64,000 nt of DNA from Sphingomonas ginkgonis. GTDB taxonomy: Bacteria; Pseudomonadota; Alphaproteobacteria; Sphingomonadales; Sphingomonadaceae. The DNA is taken from the NCBI RefSeq assembly GCF_003970925.1, contig NZ_RWJF01000001.1, positions 1 to 64,000 of the forward strand, in the 5' to 3' direction. A model generated the notes under the pieces. It was not told the origin of the DNA, made no database searches, and was given only the letters and a program-made list of their open reading frames with translations. Position numbers and translations under genes: made by a program. Below are positions 1-9,622 of this stretch, one piece after another; the stretch's first letter is position 1, and every line of letters begins with the position of its first letter.

Positions 1-2157
1 ATGATCGGAATCAATCTGTCGGGTGCCGAATTCGGCGGCACCGGAACCCACTACGGGTACGACTATCATTATCCGGATTCCAACGAGATCTCCTACTACG
101 CCTCGCGCGGGGTGCACGAGATCCGGCTTCCGTTCACCTGGGAGCGGATGCAGCCGACGCTCGGCGGCGCGCTCTCGACCGACGAGCTGGGGCGGCTGAA
201 GCAGTTCCTCTCCGACGCCGCGGCGCAGGGCGTGTCGGTGATCATCGACCTCCACAACTACGGTCGCTTCAACGGGCAGACGATCGGGTCGGCGGGAGTC
301 TCGACCCAGCAGTTCGCCGACTTCTGGAGCAAGCTCTCCTCGGCGCTGGCGGGAACGCCCAACCTCGTCGGCTACGACATCATGAACGAGCCGCACGACA
401 TGGGTAGCGCGAGCGCCTGGCCGACAGCCGCGCAGGCCGCGGTGAACGCCATCCGCGCCAACGACAAGACCACCGCCATCTATGTCGAGGGCGATGGCTG
501 GTCGAGCGCCGGCAGCTGGCAGCAGGTCAACGGCAACCTCCACATCACCGACCCCTCGAACAAGATCATCTACGAGGCGCACCTCTACTTCGACCACGAC
601 AATTCGGGGACCTACTCGGGCAGCTATGACTCCGAGGGCGCCTACCCGACCATTGGCGTCGACCGGCTCAAGCCCTTCGCCGACTGGCTCAAGGCCAACA
701 ACGCCCAAGGGTTCATCGGCGAGTTCGGCGCCCCCAGCACCGATCCGCGCTGGCTGACGGTCGTCGACAATTTCCTGAAGTCGATGAACGCCAACGGTAT
801 CTCCGGCACCGCCTGGGGCGGCGGCTTCTGGTGGGGCAACAGCTACTCGATGTGGCTGGGCAACAGCAGCAACGGCGACAGCGCCGAGTTCAACCTGCTG
901 AAGAATTATCTGACTTCGGACACGACGACGACCACCACCACCACCACGACACCGCCGCCGCCCCCGCCGCCCCCGCCGCCGCCGCCGGTCGTCACCGAAA
1001 CGCTGACGACGGGCATCACTGCCACCGGCACCGGCGGCAACGACGTCATGACCGGCAGCATCTACGCCGACCATCTGAACGGCGGCGCCGGCGATGACAC
1101 GCTGATCGGAAGCCCGGGCGCGGACGTGCTCGACGGCGACACCGGCAACGACACGGTCGACTACAGCGGCTCCACCGCCGGCGTCGACGTCGACCTGCCG
1201 CGCGCGGTCCAGCACGGCGGCTACGCCGAGGGCGACTCCCTGCCCGGCATCGACAATGTCATCGGCTCCGCGTTCGACGATATCCTGCGTGGCCGTGACG
1301 GCTGGGACAACAAGCTGTTCGGCGGTGCCGGCGACGACATCCTCGACGGCCGCTCAGGCGCCGACACGCTCGACGGCGGCAGCGGGTTCGACACCGCCGA
1401 CTACAGCAGCAGCAGCGCGGCGGTGAACGTCGACCTGACCCGCGCCACCCAGATCGGCGGCGACGCGCAGGGCGACCAGCTCGTCTCGATCGAGAAGGTG
1501 ATAGGCAGCGCCTTTGCCGACACGCTGTCCGGCTCGGCCGGCAACGACACGCTGGTCGGCGGCGGCGGCAACGACGTGCTCAACGGGCGCGGCGGGGCGG
1601 ACGTGCTCGACGGCGGCGACGGCAACGACACGGTGACCTATGCCACCTCGACCGCGGCGGTCGATGTCGATCTCACCCGCGCCACCCAGATCGGCGGCGA
1701 CGCGCAGGGCGACCAGCTCGTCTCGATCGAGAACATCACCGGGTCCAACTATGCCGACAAGCTGGTGGGCAACGCGGCGGCCAACATCATCAATGGCGGC
1801 GCCGGCAACGACGTCATCAACGGCCATGGCGGCGGCGACGTGCTGACCGGCGGCGCGGGCACCGACCGCTTCGTCTTTTCCACCGCCGCCGAAGCCAACG
1901 GCACCCGCATCACCGACTACACCAAGGGCGAGAAGATCGATCTCAGCGGGATCGATGCCAACGTCTTCGCCAGCGGTGACCAGGCCTTCAAGCTGATCGG
2001 CTCCAACGCCTTCAGCGGCGCGGCCGGGCAGCTCCGGGTCTGGACCAGCGGCGGGATGACCTACATCGCCGGCGACACCAACGGCGACAAGCTGGCCGAC
2101 TTCACCATCACGCTCAACGGCACTCCCAGCGTCGGGGCCAGCGGGCTGGTGCTCTAA
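1..2157 (+). CDS. GH5 family glycanase (cellulase-like) with RTX repeats, type I secreted
   Basis: Secreted polysaccharide-degrading enzyme of 718 residues. The N-terminal ~300 residues are a glycoside hydrolase family 5 barrel: the acid/base is expected at Glu130 (motif IMNEPHD) and the nucleophile at Glu241 (motif GEFGAP). A Thr-run/Pro-run linker (about residues 306-332) leads to several calcium-binding RTX nonapeptide blocks (GGAGDD, GNDTL, GGDGND types) and a serralysin-like C-terminal region around [12 protein letters not shown]. There is no Sec signal peptide, as expected for a C-terminally targeted type I substrate. The exporter genes follow directly. The ATG is the first base of the window, so a longer N-terminus upstream cannot be excluded. 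Cellulose is the likeliest substrate class, but GH5 specificity is broad. Confidence 0.88.
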   Translation: MIGINLSGAEFGGTGTHYGYDYHYPDSNEISYYASRGVHEIRLPFTWERMQPTLGGALSTDELGRLKQFLSDAAAQGVSVIIDLHNYGRFNGQTIGSAGVSTQQFADFWSKLSSALAGTPNLVGYDIMNEPHDMGSASAWPTAAQAAVNAIRANDKTTAIYVEGDGWSSAGSWQQVNGNLHITDPSNKIIYEAHLYFDHDNSGTYSGSYDSEGAYPTIGVDRLKPFADWLKANNAQGFIGEFGAPSTDPRWLTVVDNFLKSMNANGISGTAWGGGFWWGNSYSMWLGNSSNGDSAEFNLLKNYLTSDTTTTTTTTTTPPPPPPPPPPPPVVTETLTTGITATGTGGNDVMTGSIYADHLNGGAGDDTLIGSPGADVLDGDTGNDTVDYSGSTAGVDVDLPRAVQHGGYAEGDSLPGIDNVIGSAFDDILRGRDGWDNKLFGGAGDDILDGRSGADTLDGGSGFDTADYSSSSAAVNVDLTRATQIGGDAQGDQLVSIEKVIGSAFADTLSGSAGNDTLVGGGGNDVLNGRGGADVLDGGDGNDTVTYATSTAAVDVDLTRATQIGGDAQGDQLVSIENITGSNYADKLVGNAAANIINGGAGNDVINGHGGGDVLTGGAGTDRFVFSTAAEANGTRITDYTKGEKIDLSGIDANVFASGDQAFKLIGSNAFSGAAGQLRVWTSGGMTYIAGDTNGDKLADFTITLNGTPSVGASGLVL
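1438..1733 (+). repeat. Exact 59-bp direct repeat inside the RTX region
   Basis: Positions 1438-1496 and 1675-1733 are identical over 59 bp and encode the same inter-RTX module ([15 protein letters not shown]...SIE). The flanking copies of the module are more diverged, so this pair looks like a recent duplication or gene conversion within the RTX domain. Confidence 0.85.
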
Positions 2158-2166
2158 GGGCAGCGG

Positions 2167-2198
2167 GCGGCCGCCGGGACCCTGCCGGCGGCCGCTTT
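2167..2198 (+). terminator. Hairpin between RTX cargo and exporter genes, probable attenuator
   Basis: An 11-bp perfect GC stem (2167-2177 with 2185-2195) with a 7-nt loop is followed by a short pyrimidine/T stretch. It starts 10 bases after the stop codon of the RTX enzyme and ends about 30 bases before the exporter gene. Partial termination here would give more cargo than exporter mRNA. Confidence 0.65.
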
Positions 2199-2227
2199 CT
2201 CCCGTCTCCTCTTCTCGGGAAACCATT

Positions 2228-3970
2228 GTGATCGAGTCTCTTCGTTCGAGCCCCACCGTCGCGCTGGTGCTTCGCACCTGCCGCCGCCCGCTCGCCTACG
2301 CGGCCTTCTTCAGCGCGCTCCTGAACCTGCTCTTCCTGGCGCCGATGATCTACATGCTCCAGGTCTACGACCGGGTCATTCCCAGCCAGGGCAAGACGAC
2401 ACTGCTGCTCCTGAGCGCGATCCTGCTGTTCGCGCTCGGCACGCTGGCGCTGCTGGAAGCGGTCCGGGCGCGGCTCTTCCTGCGCGCGAGCAACCGGCTC
2501 AACGAGCGCTTCGCCGCGCCGCTGATGCGCGCCACGCTGCTCCGCGACGGGTCTGCCCGGCCGGCGCCGCACCACGCGCTGCGCGACCTCGACACGCTGC
2601 GCCAGTCGCTCACCAGCCCGGCCAGCGCCGCGCTGCTCGACCTGCCCTGGCTGCCGATCTACCTGGCGATCGGCTTCCTCATCAACTTCTGGATCGGCGT
2701 CCTCGCCGCCGCCGGCTCGCTGCTCATCTTCGCGCTTGCGTGGCGCAGCGAGCAGCTGCTCCGCCGCCCGCTGATGGCCGCCAATCTCGCCGCCAACCGC
2801 TCCTACCAGGTCTATGAACAGACCGTCGCCTCGGCCGACCTCGTCAAGGCGATCGGCGCGGGCGAGACGATGATCCGCGGCCATCTCCACAACCGCGTCG
2901 ACATGCTCGAGCAGCAGGGCAAGGCGTCGCTCCTCTCGGCACGGCTGACCGCCGAGTCCCGCTTCGTCCGGCTCGCCCTTCAGTCGCTCGCGCTCGGGCT
3001 CGGCGCGCTGCTCGCGATCAGCGGCCAGATCAGCCCCGGCGCGGTGTTCGCCTCGATGTTCGTGGTCGGCCGCGCGCTCGCCCCGATCGACGCGCTGGTC
3101 GGCCACTGGCGCACCCTGGTCCAGGCCCGCGGCGCCATCATCACCCTCGACGAGGTGCTCGGCGAGGCTCGCCCCGCGACCACCCGCACCCGCCTCCCCG
3201 ACCCCGTCGGCAAGCTGGAGGTCGAGGACCTGCAGGTGACCGGCGACGAGGGCGAGGAGATCCTCGCCGGCCTCGGCTTCACGATCGAGCCGGGCGAGAT
3301 GGTCGCGGTGCTCGGCCCGAGCGGCGCCGGCAAGTCCACGCTGGTCCGCGCCCTGGCCGGCGCGATCGCGGTCGAGGGCGGCACCATCCGCTTCGACGAC
3401 GCCGAGCTGCGCGACTGGGATCCCGCCCAGCTCGCCCGCCATCTCGGCTTCATGCCGCAGGAGACGCTGCTCTTCCCCGGCACGATCAAGGACAATATCT
3501 CGCGCTTCGAGCGGTTCTCGGGCGCGTCGCTGGCCACCCTCGACGAGGACATCGTCGATGCCGCCAAGCGCGCCGGCGCGCACGAGCTGATCCTGCGCCT
3601 GCCCGGCGGCTACGACCATGTCGTGCGCCCCGGCTCGCGCTCGCTCTCGGCCGGGCAGATGCAGCGCGTCACCCTCGCCCGGGCGCTCTACCGCCGCCCG
3701 CGCTACGTGCTGCTCGACGAGCCCAATGCCAATCTCGACAATGAGGGCGATGCCCAGCTGACCGAGACCCTGCGCCAGCTCAAGTCGGAGGGGACGACGG
3801 TGATCATCGTCGCCCATCGCCTCAGCATGCTCAACCTCGTCGACAAGCTCCTCTACGTCCAGAACGGCCGGCTGGCCTATGCCGGCGGCCGCGACGACGT
3901 GCTCCAGCAGCTCAACCCCCCTCGCTCTGCGGCGGACCGGATGGTCGCCGGACGGAGGATCGCCTCGTGA
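2228..3970 (+). CDS. Type I secretion ABC transporter, permease/ATPase (PrtD type)
   Basis: Inner-membrane ABC exporter of 580 residues that powers type I secretion, here most likely of the upstream RTX glycanase. An N-terminal membrane domain (hydrophobic segments near residues 20-75 and 130-180) is followed by the nucleotide-binding domain with Walker A GPSGAGKST near residue 363, signature LSAGQ and Walker B YVLLDEPNAN. There is no N-terminal peptidase-like domain, which fits the PrtD/AprD branch rather than HlyB. The start is GTG. The stop overlaps the adaptor gene start (GTGA), so the two are translationally coupled. No TolC-like outer-membrane gene is nearby. Confidence 0.9.
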   Translation: MIESLRSSPTVALVLRTCRRPLAYAAFFSALLNLLFLAPMIYMLQVYDRVIPSQGKTTLLLLSAILLFALGTLALLEAVRARLFLRASNRLNERFAAPLMRATLLRDGSARPAPHHALRDLDTLRQSLTSPASAALLDLPWLPIYLAIGFLINFWIGVLAAAGSLLIFALAWRSEQLLRRPLMAANLAANRSYQVYEQTVASADLVKAIGAGETMIRGHLHNRVDMLEQQGKASLLSARLTAESRFVRLALQSLALGLGALLAISGQISPGAVFASMFVVGRALAPIDALVGHWRTLVQARGAIITLDEVLGEARPATTRTRLPDPVGKLEVEDLQVTGDEGEEILAGLGFTIEPGEMVAVLGPSGAGKSTLVRALAGAIAVEGGTIRFDDAELRDWDPAQLARHLGFMPQETLLFPGTIKDNISRFERFSGASLATLDEDIVDAAKRAGAHELILRLPGGYDHVVRPGSRSLSAGQMQRVTLARALYRRPRYVLLDEPNANLDNEGDAQLTETLRQLKSEGTTVIIVAHRLSMLNLVDKLLYVQNGRLAYAGGRDDVLQQLNPPRSAADRMVAGRRIAS

Positions 3971-5337
3971 CCAGTATCTCGCTTCGCTCCCCTCGCCTGC
4001 TCGCCCCGTCCTCGGTGCCGTTCGTGCCGCCGAGCTCGGCGGACAGCTCGGCCGAGATCCGCCTCGGGCTCATCGTGGCCTTCCTCTTCTTCGTCCTGTT
4101 CCTCGGCTGGGCGGCGGTTGCGCCGCTCGACGCCGCGGCGCAGGCCGGCGGCCGGCTCGCCGTCTCGGGCCAGCGCCAGACCGTCCAGCACGAGACCGGC
4201 GGCGTGGTCAGCCAGATCCTCGTTCGCGAGGGCCAGCATGTCGCGCAGGGCCAGGTGCTGATCCGACTCGCCGGCGACGAGGCCCGCGCCGCCGAGCGCT
4301 CGCTCTCGCTCCAGGCCATCTCGCTGCTCGCCCAGCGCGAGCGGCTCCGCGCCGAGCAGGCCGGACTGACGACGATCGCCCGTCCCGCCGAGTTCGCCAG
4401 CCTCCCGCTCGAGGACCAGCCCGCCGCCAACGAGGCGATGCGGATCCAGTCGGTCCAGCTCGCCAGCCGCCGCAGCGTGCTCCAGTCGCAGCAGGGTGCC
4501 AGCCGGGCTCGAGTCTCCGAGGCCGGCAGCCAGGCCAGCGGCTACCGCAGCCAGTTCGCCGGGATCGACGAGCAGATCCGCCTCCTCAACCAGGAGCTGG
4601 CCGGCTTCTACAAGCTGGAATCCTCGGGCTTCGTCTCCAAGAACCGGATCCGCGAGATGGAGCGGACCCGCGCCGAGCTGATCGCCCAGAAGGGCCAGCT
4701 GACCGCCAGCATCGAGCAGTCGCACGGCCAGGCTTCCGAATCCCGGCTGCAAGGCCTCGAGGCGCAGAGCAGCTTCATGGAGAAGACCTCCGCCGACCTG
4801 CGCGACGTCGAGGCCAGCCTCAGCGACGTCATGCCCAAGCTGCAGGCGGCGCGGCAGCAGCTCGCCCGCGTCGAGATCCGCGCGCCGGCCTCGGGCGCGG
4901 TGGTCGGCCTGGCGGTCTTCACGCCCGGCGGGGTTGTCTCGCCCGGGCAGAAGCTGCTCGACGTCGTGCCCGACCGTGCGCCGCTGATCGTCGAGACCCG
5001 CATCCCGGTCAGCGACGGCGACGACGTCCGCAACGGCCAGGCCGCCTACCTCCGCTTCGACACGCTCCACGACCGCAGCATCGGCACGCTCGCCGGCTAT
5101 GTGTCGCGGGTGTCGGCCGACGCCTTCACCGACGAGAAGACCGGCGCTTCCTTCTACACCGCGGAAGTGGTGGTGCCGCTCGCCGAGCTGCAGAAGATCG
5201 AGCAGTCGCCGGAGCGCCACAACCTGCGCGCGGGCATCCCGGTCAGCGTCCAGCTGCCGATGCGCAAGCGCACCGCGCTCCAGTATCTGTTCGAGCCGAT
5301 CACCGGCGCGCTGTCGGGCTCGATGCACGAGAAGTAG
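3967..5337 (+). CDS. HlyD family type I secretion periplasmic adaptor
   Basis: Membrane-fusion protein of 456 residues linking the ABC exporter to an outer-membrane TolC channel. One membrane-spanning helix lies near residues 35-55 (IVAFLFFVLFLGWAAV), followed by a biotinyl-lipoyl-like segment, a long Gln/Glu-rich coiled-coil hairpin (roughly residues 100-290), and a C-terminal beta-barrel region (VEIRAPASGAVVGL). The GTG start overlaps the transporter stop codon by four bases. Length and order are typical of PrtE/AprE adaptors. Cargo, ATPase and adaptor make an almost complete type I system, with the TolC partner presumably encoded elsewhere. Confidence 0.9.
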   Translation: MTSISLRSPRLLAPSSVPFVPPSSADSSAEIRLGLIVAFLFFVLFLGWAAVAPLDAAAQAGGRLAVSGQRQTVQHETGGVVSQILVREGQHVAQGQVLIRLAGDEARAAERSLSLQAISLLAQRERLRAEQAGLTTIARPAEFASLPLEDQPAANEAMRIQSVQLASRRSVLQSQQGASRARVSEAGSQASGYRSQFAGIDEQIRLLNQELAGFYKLESSGFVSKNRIREMERTRAELIAQKGQLTASIEQSHGQASESRLQGLEAQSSFMEKTSADLRDVEASLSDVMPKLQAARQQLARVEIRAPASGAVVGLAVFTPGGVVSPGQKLLDVVPDRAPLIVETRIPVSDGDDVRNGQAAYLRFDTLHDRSIGTLAGYVSRVSADAFTDEKTGASFYTAEVVVPLAELQKIEQSPERHNLRAGIPVSVQLPMRKRTALQYLFEPITGALSGSMHEK

Positions 5338-5422
5338 GACCGCCCGTCGGCCGCGGGGAAAGCAATGCTTAACCCTCGCGGCCGATAAGCGAGCTGAGCT
5401 TCTCAACGGGCGGGGACAGGAC

Positions 5423-6094
5423 ATGGCACATCTTCGCGCGGCGCTGGCCGCGGCCCTCATCAGCACGGCGCTCGGCGCCGGCGCCGCGGCGGCCCAGTCG
5501 ACCGATCCGGCGGGCGGCCCGATGGTTCTCGTCCGCGACTATAGCGGCGAGGTCCACTGGCAGGCGGGCACCGCCGATCCCGCGGCGATGAGCGCCGCCC
5601 CCGCCGCGATGATGGCGCCGGTCGATGGCGGCCCCAACCTCCGCTCGGTCGGCTACGACTGGAAGGTCGCCCCCGTCGGGGTGCCCGCCGCGTGGGAGCC
5701 GATCCTCCACAAGGCTGCCAAGGCCGCCGACGTCAGCCCCGCGCTGCTCGCCTCGCTGGTCTGGCAGGAGAGCCGCTGGAATGCCCGCGCGCTCTCGCCC
5801 AAAGGTGCCCGCGGCCTCACCCAGCTGATGCCCGAGACCGCGCGCGAGCTCGGCTGCGATCCGGCCGACCCCGCCGCCAATCTCTACGCCGGCGCCCGCT
5901 ACCTCCGTCGCCAGCTCGACGCGTTCGGCGGCGACGTCGAGATGGCGCTCGCCGCCTACAACGCCGGCGCCGGCCGGGTCCGCCGCGCGGGCGGCATCCC
6001 CGCCATTCGCGAGACCCAGAACTATGTCGCCGCGATCGTCGAGCGGAGCGGCGCGGTAAAGCTCGCCTCGACCCTGATGACCGCCGCCAACTGA
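5423..6094 (+). CDS. Lytic transglycosylase, SLT domain
   Basis: Periplasmic peptidoglycan-cleaving enzyme of 223 residues. The ATG at 5423 was chosen because it gives a clean Sec signal peptide (MAHLRAALAAALISTALGAG, then AAAAQ); the longer open frame upstream lies inside the adaptor gene. The C-terminal half has the SLT fold: catalytic Glu in WQESRWN, then GLTQLMPETARELG and the AYNAG motif. The domain is of the MltE/Slt70 C-terminal type. It could assist assembly of the neighbouring envelope-spanning secretion system, but it has its own leader gap of about 85 bases, so this link is only inferred. Confidence 0.88.
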   Translation: MAHLRAALAAALISTALGAGAAAAQSTDPAGGPMVLVRDYSGEVHWQAGTADPAAMSAAPAAMMAPVDGGPNLRSVGYDWKVAPVGVPAAWEPILHKAAKAADVSPALLASLVWQESRWNARALSPKGARGLTQLMPETARELGCDPADPAANLYAGARYLRRQLDAFGGDVEMALAAYNAGAGRVRRAGGIPAIRETQNYVAAIVERSGAVKLASTLMTAAN

Positions 6095-6174
6095 CCGTCC
6101 CGCCGGGCGCGGTTGAGAAGAACCGCGCCGGCGACTAGAAGCGCCGGCGAAACGCTTCACACATCGGGACCCCA

Positions 6175-6918
6175 ATGGCCGGCCATTCCAAGTTCAAGAA
6201 CATCATGCATCGCAAGGGCGCGCAGGACAAAAAGCGCTCGGCGATGTTCTCCAAGCTGAGCCGCGAGATCACCGTCGCGGCCAAGATGGGCCTGCCCGAC
6301 CCGGAGATGAACGCGCGCCTGCGCGCCGCCGTGCTCGCCGCCAAGGCGCAGTCGATGCCCAAGGACAATATCCAGCGCTCGATCGACAAGGCCTCCTCGG
6401 GCGACGCCGAGAATTACGAGGAGATCCGCTACGAGGGCTTCGGTCCCGGCGGGGTCAGCCTGATCGTCGAGGCGCTTTCCGACAACCGCAATCGCACCGC
6501 CACCAACGTCCGCACCGCCTTCTCCAAGAACGGCGGCAACCTCGGCGCGAGCGGCAGCGTCAGTCACGGCTTCGAGCGGATGGGCCTGATCGAATATGCC
6601 GCGACCGCGGGCGATGCCGACAAGGTGCTCGAGGCGGCGATCGACGCCGGCGCCGACGACGTCCAGTCGGACGAGGACGGCCACCAGATCTGGACCAGCA
6701 TCGACCAGCTCCACCCGGTCGCTCGCGCCCTCGAGGGAGCGCTGGGCGAGGCCGAGGCAGTCAAGCTCGCCTGGAAGCCCGGCACCGAAGTCACCGTCAC
6801 CGGCGACGACGCCGCGACGCTCCTCAAGCTGATCGACGTCCTCGAGGACGACGACGACGTCCAGACCGTCTGGGGCAACTACGACGTCCCGGCCGAGGAA
6901 CTGGAGAAGCTGGGTTGA
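6175..6918 (+). CDS. yebC: YebC/PmpR family protein
   Basis: 247-residue cytoplasmic protein of the YebC/TACO1 family, annotated as a transcriptional regulator and more recently linked to translation of proline-rich stretches. The N-terminus [21 protein letters not shown] is the family hallmark, with acidic segments later ([16 protein letters not shown]). Length is normal. It lies directly upstream of ruvC, a common arrangement in proteobacteria. Here a compound palindromic repeat of about 100 bases separates them. Confidence 0.93.
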   Translation: MAGHSKFKNIMHRKGAQDKKRSAMFSKLSREITVAAKMGLPDPEMNARLRAAVLAAKAQSMPKDNIQRSIDKASSGDAENYEEIRYEGFGPGGVSLIVEALSDNRNRTATNVRTAFSKNGGNLGASGSVSHGFERMGLIEYAATAGDADKVLEAAIDAGADDVQSDEDGHQIWTSIDQLHPVARALEGALGEAEAVKLAWKPGTEVTVTGDDAATLLKLIDVLEDDDDVQTVWGNYDVPAEELEKLG

Positions 6919-6921
6919 TCT

Positions 6922-7026
6922 CGCTCCTCCCCACGTTTTCGTGGGGAGGGGGACCACCCGCAGGGTGGTGGAGGGGCCCCTCCGTCTCGCTTCGCGAGCC
7001 ACCTCCCCTGCAAAAGCAGGGGAGGA
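6922..7026. repeat. Compound palindromic intergenic repeat (copy 1)
   Basis: Four short hairpins in a row: about 6927-6948 (CTCCCCAC...GTGGGGAG), a GGACCACC/GGTGGT hairpin, the core GAGGGGCCCCTC, a CTCGC/GCGAG hairpin, and 7001-7024 (CCTCCCCTGC...GCAGGGGAGG). The same architecture and core occur at 17190-17302. It looks like a REP/BIME-type element. Confidence 0.75.
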
Positions 7027-7033
7027 GCAGGCG

Positions 7034-7522
7034 TTGATCATCCTCGGCCTCGACCCCTCCCTCTCTTCCACCGGCTGGGGCTTGATCCGCGCCGAGGGAA
7101 ACCGTCTCGCCCACCTCGGCAACGGTCAGCTGAAAACCGCCCCGTCCGAGCCCCTCCCCACCCGCCTGTCCCACCTCGCCACCCAGCTCGAGACCCTCCT
7201 CGCCGACCACGCTCCCGAAGCCGCTGCCGCCGAGGAGATCTTCGTCAACAAGAACCCGCAGTCGACGCTCAAGCTCGCCCAGGCGCGCGGGGTCGTGCTG
7301 ATGGTCGCGGCGCGGGCCGCCCTCCACGTCGGCGAATATGCCCCGACCCTGGTCAAGAAGGCGGTGGTCGGCACCGGCACCGCGTCCAAGGACCAGGTCC
7401 ACGCGATGGTCTCGCGCCTGCTCCCCGGCGCAAAGATCGCGGGCCCCGACGCCGCCGATGCGCTCGCCGTGGCCATTACCCACGCCCACCATCTGGCGAG
7501 TGGACGTCGCGGGGTCGCCTGA
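7034..7522 (+). CDS. ruvC: Holliday junction resolvase RuvC
   Basis: Endonuclease of 162 residues that cleaves Holliday junctions within the RuvABC complex. Catalytic acidic residues are visible in the RNase H-like fold: Asp in [13 protein letters not shown] at the N-terminus, Glu in AAEEIFV, and Asp in [15 protein letters not shown]. The start is TTG at 7034, placed after a GGGGAGGAG ribosome-binding sequence contributed by the edge of the palindromic repeat; a longer in-frame start at 6941 would translate the repeat and is unlikely. ruvA follows 13 bases later. Confidence 0.92.
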   Translation: MIILGLDPSLSSTGWGLIRAEGNRLAHLGNGQLKTAPSEPLPTRLSHLATQLETLLADHAPEAAAAEEIFVNKNPQSTLKLAQARGVVLMVAARAALHVGEYAPTLVKKAVVGTGTASKDQVHAMVSRLLPGAKIAGPDAADALAVAITHAHHLASGRRGVA

Positions 7523-7535
7523 ATAGGGTAAGGCG

Positions 7536-8132
7536 ATGATCGCCCGCCTCGCCGGAACCCTGATCGAAGCCGGCGCGGACGGCGCGGTCGTCGATGTGCA
7601 AGGCGTCGGCTACGCCGTCCTCGCCAGTAGCCGCACCCTCGCCGCGCTCCCGCCCGCCGGGGGCAGCGTCGTCCTCCTCACCGAGCTCCAGGTCCGCGAG
7701 GACGCCTGGACCCTGTTCGCCTTCGGCTCGGCGGCCGAGCGCGACAGCTTCCGCGCGCTGACCGGGGTGCAGGGCGTCGGCGGCCGGGTCGCGCTCGCCA
7801 TCCTCTCGGTCCTCGACCCCGACGAGCTCGCCCGCGCCGTCTCGGCCGGCGACAAGGCGATGATCGCCCGTGCCAACGGGGTCGGCCCCAAGCTCGCCGG
7901 ACGGATCGCGATGGAGCTGCAGGGCAAGCTCGGCTCGCCCGCGCTCGGCGCCGCGCTCGGCCCCGCCGCCGCCCGCAACGGCGCCGCCGCCGACGCCCTC
8001 TCCGCGCTCGCCAACCTCGGCTTCAAGCCCGCCGAGGCGAGCGCCGCCGTGTCCGCCGCCAGCGACGAACTCGGCGCGAGCGCCACCCTCGACGCGCTCG
8101 TCCGCCTCGCGCTCCGGAAAGCCGCCAAATGA
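7536..8132 (+). CDS. ruvA: Holliday junction branch migration protein RuvA
   Basis: 198-residue DNA-binding subunit of the RuvAB branch-migration motor. The N-terminal OB-fold ([13 protein letters not shown]...VQGVGYAV) is followed by helix-hairpin-helix motifs ([15 protein letters not shown] and [16 protein letters not shown]) and the C-terminal RuvB-binding three-helix domain ([17 protein letters not shown]). It is co-directional with ruvC and overlaps the next gene by four bases (ATGA). Confidence 0.93.
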   Translation: MIARLAGTLIEAGADGAVVDVQGVGYAVLASSRTLAALPPAGGSVVLLTELQVREDAWTLFAFGSAAERDSFRALTGVQGVGGRVALAILSVLDPDELARAVSAGDKAMIARANGVGPKLAGRIAMELQGKLGSPALGAALGPAAARNGAAADALSALANLGFKPAEASAAVSAASDELGASATLDALVRLALRKAAK

Positions 8133-8527
8133 TCGAGCGCCGCGCTTCCTGCCGCTGCGGCCAGCTCACCGCCACCGTCACCGGCGAGCCCGTCCGCACT
8201 TCGGTCTGCCACTGCCTCCACTGCAAGAAGCGCTCTGGCAGCGCCTTCGCCACCCAGGCCCGCTGGCCGCTCGACCGGGTCGTCGTCAGCGGCGCCGAGC
8301 GGAGCTGGACCAAGCACAACGATAGCGGCACCAGCGCCACCTTCCGCTTCTGCCCCGAGTGCGGCTCCGATATCGCCTACGTGCTGAGCTCGGACCCCGA
8401 GGTGCTCGCAATGCCCGTCGGGGCGTTCGACGACCCGTTCTTCGCCCAGCCGGTCTATTCGGTGTTCGAGGACCGCAAGCACCCCTGGGTCGCGATCCTC
8501 GGCGAGCAGGTCGACCACCTCGACTGA
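8129..8527 (+). CDS. GFA family protein (glutathione-dependent formaldehyde-activating-like)
   Basis: 132-residue zinc protein of the GFA/CENP-V fold. Zinc-ligand cysteines are visible as [14 protein letters not shown] and FCPECGSD. Family members are called formaldehyde-activating enzymes, but most, like this one, have no proven substrate. The ATGA overlap with ruvA indicates transcription in the ruv operon, although no functional link to recombination is known. Confidence 0.85.
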   Translation: MIERRASCRCGQLTATVTGEPVRTSVCHCLHCKKRSGSAFATQARWPLDRVVVSGAERSWTKHNDSGTSATFRFCPECGSDIAYVLSSDPEVLAMPVGAFDDPFFAQPVYSVFEDRKHPWVAILGEQVDHLD

Positions 8528-8581
8528 CGGTCGCCATCGCGCCATTGCAACAAGTCGCCGGGGCGGCGCGTCTCCCCGTCC

Positions 8582-8950
8582 ATGGACGACAGCGTCACCC
8601 AGCTCATCCACCTCGTTACCCGAATCGTCGAGATCACCGGCGTGTCGATCATCGCAGTCGGCGCCTTCGCGACCCTCGTCCTGTTCCTCGGTCGCCTGGC
8701 CGGCCGCCACGATCGCGACGCGGCGATCGCTGCCTTCCGCTCCAGCCTCGGCCGCTCGATCCTGCTCGGGCTCGAATTTCTCGTCGCCGCCGACATCATC
8801 AACACCGTCGCGGTGACCCCGACTTTGGTCAGCGTCGCGGTGCTCGCCGGGATCGTGCTCATCCGGACCTTCCTCAGCTTCAGCCTCGAGCTGGAGATCG
8901 AGGGCCGCTGGCCGTGGCAGCGCCGCAGCGGCGAGGAACGCCAGGTCTAG
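8582..8950 (+). CDS. DUF1622 family membrane protein
   Basis: 122-residue predicted inner-membrane protein with three hydrophobic segments (about residues 10-35, 55-75 and 82-100) and the LGRSILLGLEFLVAADIINT motif typical of DUF1622. Function is unknown. It is the last gene of the ruvC-ruvA run; its TAG stop shares the palindrome CTAG with the stop codon of the convergent DedA gene. Confidence 0.82.
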   Translation: MDDSVTQLIHLVTRIVEITGVSIIAVGAFATLVLFLGRLAGRHDRDAAIAAFRSSLGRSILLGLEFLVAADIINTVAVTPTLVSVAVLAGIVLIRTFLSFSLELEIEGRWPWQRRSGEERQV

Positions 8951-9540
8951 CTCACGCGCTCCTCGCGGCGGGTGCGCAGCCAGGCGAGGATCATCGCCAC
9001 CACCAGGATGCCGACGATCAGCGCGGCGACCTGCGCGCTCTCGTGCCGAAGCCAGCGCGGGACGTGGAGGAAGCGCCCGAACCAGTAGGTGCCGAAGCTC
9101 CACACCCCAGCCCACAGCAGCGCGCCGACCGCGTTCGCCGCGGTGAAGTAGCGCCAGTCCATCCCCGCCGCGCCGGCGCTGATGCCGTTGAGCTGCCGCA
9201 GCAGCGGGATGAAGCGGGCGATCACCACGATCGGCGCGCCGTGCCGCCGGACCCGCTCGTGGACATGGTCGATCCGGTCCTGCGCGATGCCCAGCCGGGC
9301 GGCGAGGCGGTTGACCAGCCGCGGCCCGCCGAAATGGCCGATCGCGAAGCCGACATTGTCGCCGAGGCAGGCCGCGACCGCAGCCACGACGAACACCGCG
9401 ACGATCGGCAGCTGCCCCTTCGACGCCAGCCCCGCCGCGCCGATCAGCAGGCTCTCGCCTGGCAGCGGGATGCCGAAGCTCTCGCCGAAGATGGCGAGGA
9501 ACAGGCCGGCGAGCCCGAACTGGTGGAGCAGGTGGTGCAC
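8947..9540 (-). CDS. DedA family membrane protein
   Basis: 197-residue inner-membrane protein of the DedA/VTT (SNARE-associated) family, members of which are proposed lipid transporters affecting membrane homeostasis. It shows the family motif [20 protein letters not shown] near the N-terminus and [19 protein letters not shown] in the middle, with several hydrophobic helices. The start is GTG with GAGGAG very close upstream. It separates ruvA from ruvB and is transcribed against the ruv genes. Confidence 0.9.
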   Translation of the reverse strand: MHHLLHQFGLAGLFLAIFGESFGIPLPGESLLIGAAGLASKGQLPIVAVFVVAAVAACLGDNVGFAIGHFGGPRLVNRLAARLGIAQDRIDHVHERVRRHGAPIVVIARFIPLLRQLNGISAGAAGMDWRYFTAANAVGALLWAGVWSFGTYWFGRFLHVPRWLRHESAQVAALIVGILVVAMILAWLRTRREERVS

Positions 9541-9622
9541 CGCTCCTCAACGAAACCCCTGTGCGACGGGTCCGCACCTGTGCAACATGGCCCGATGTTC
9601 ACGCCGGTGCCCGCCCCGACCC

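Noticed and set aside
5099..5422. N-terminal extension of the lytic transglycosylase
   Set aside because: The extension overlaps the secretion adaptor in another frame and lacks domain character; the ATG at 5423 gives a signal peptide.
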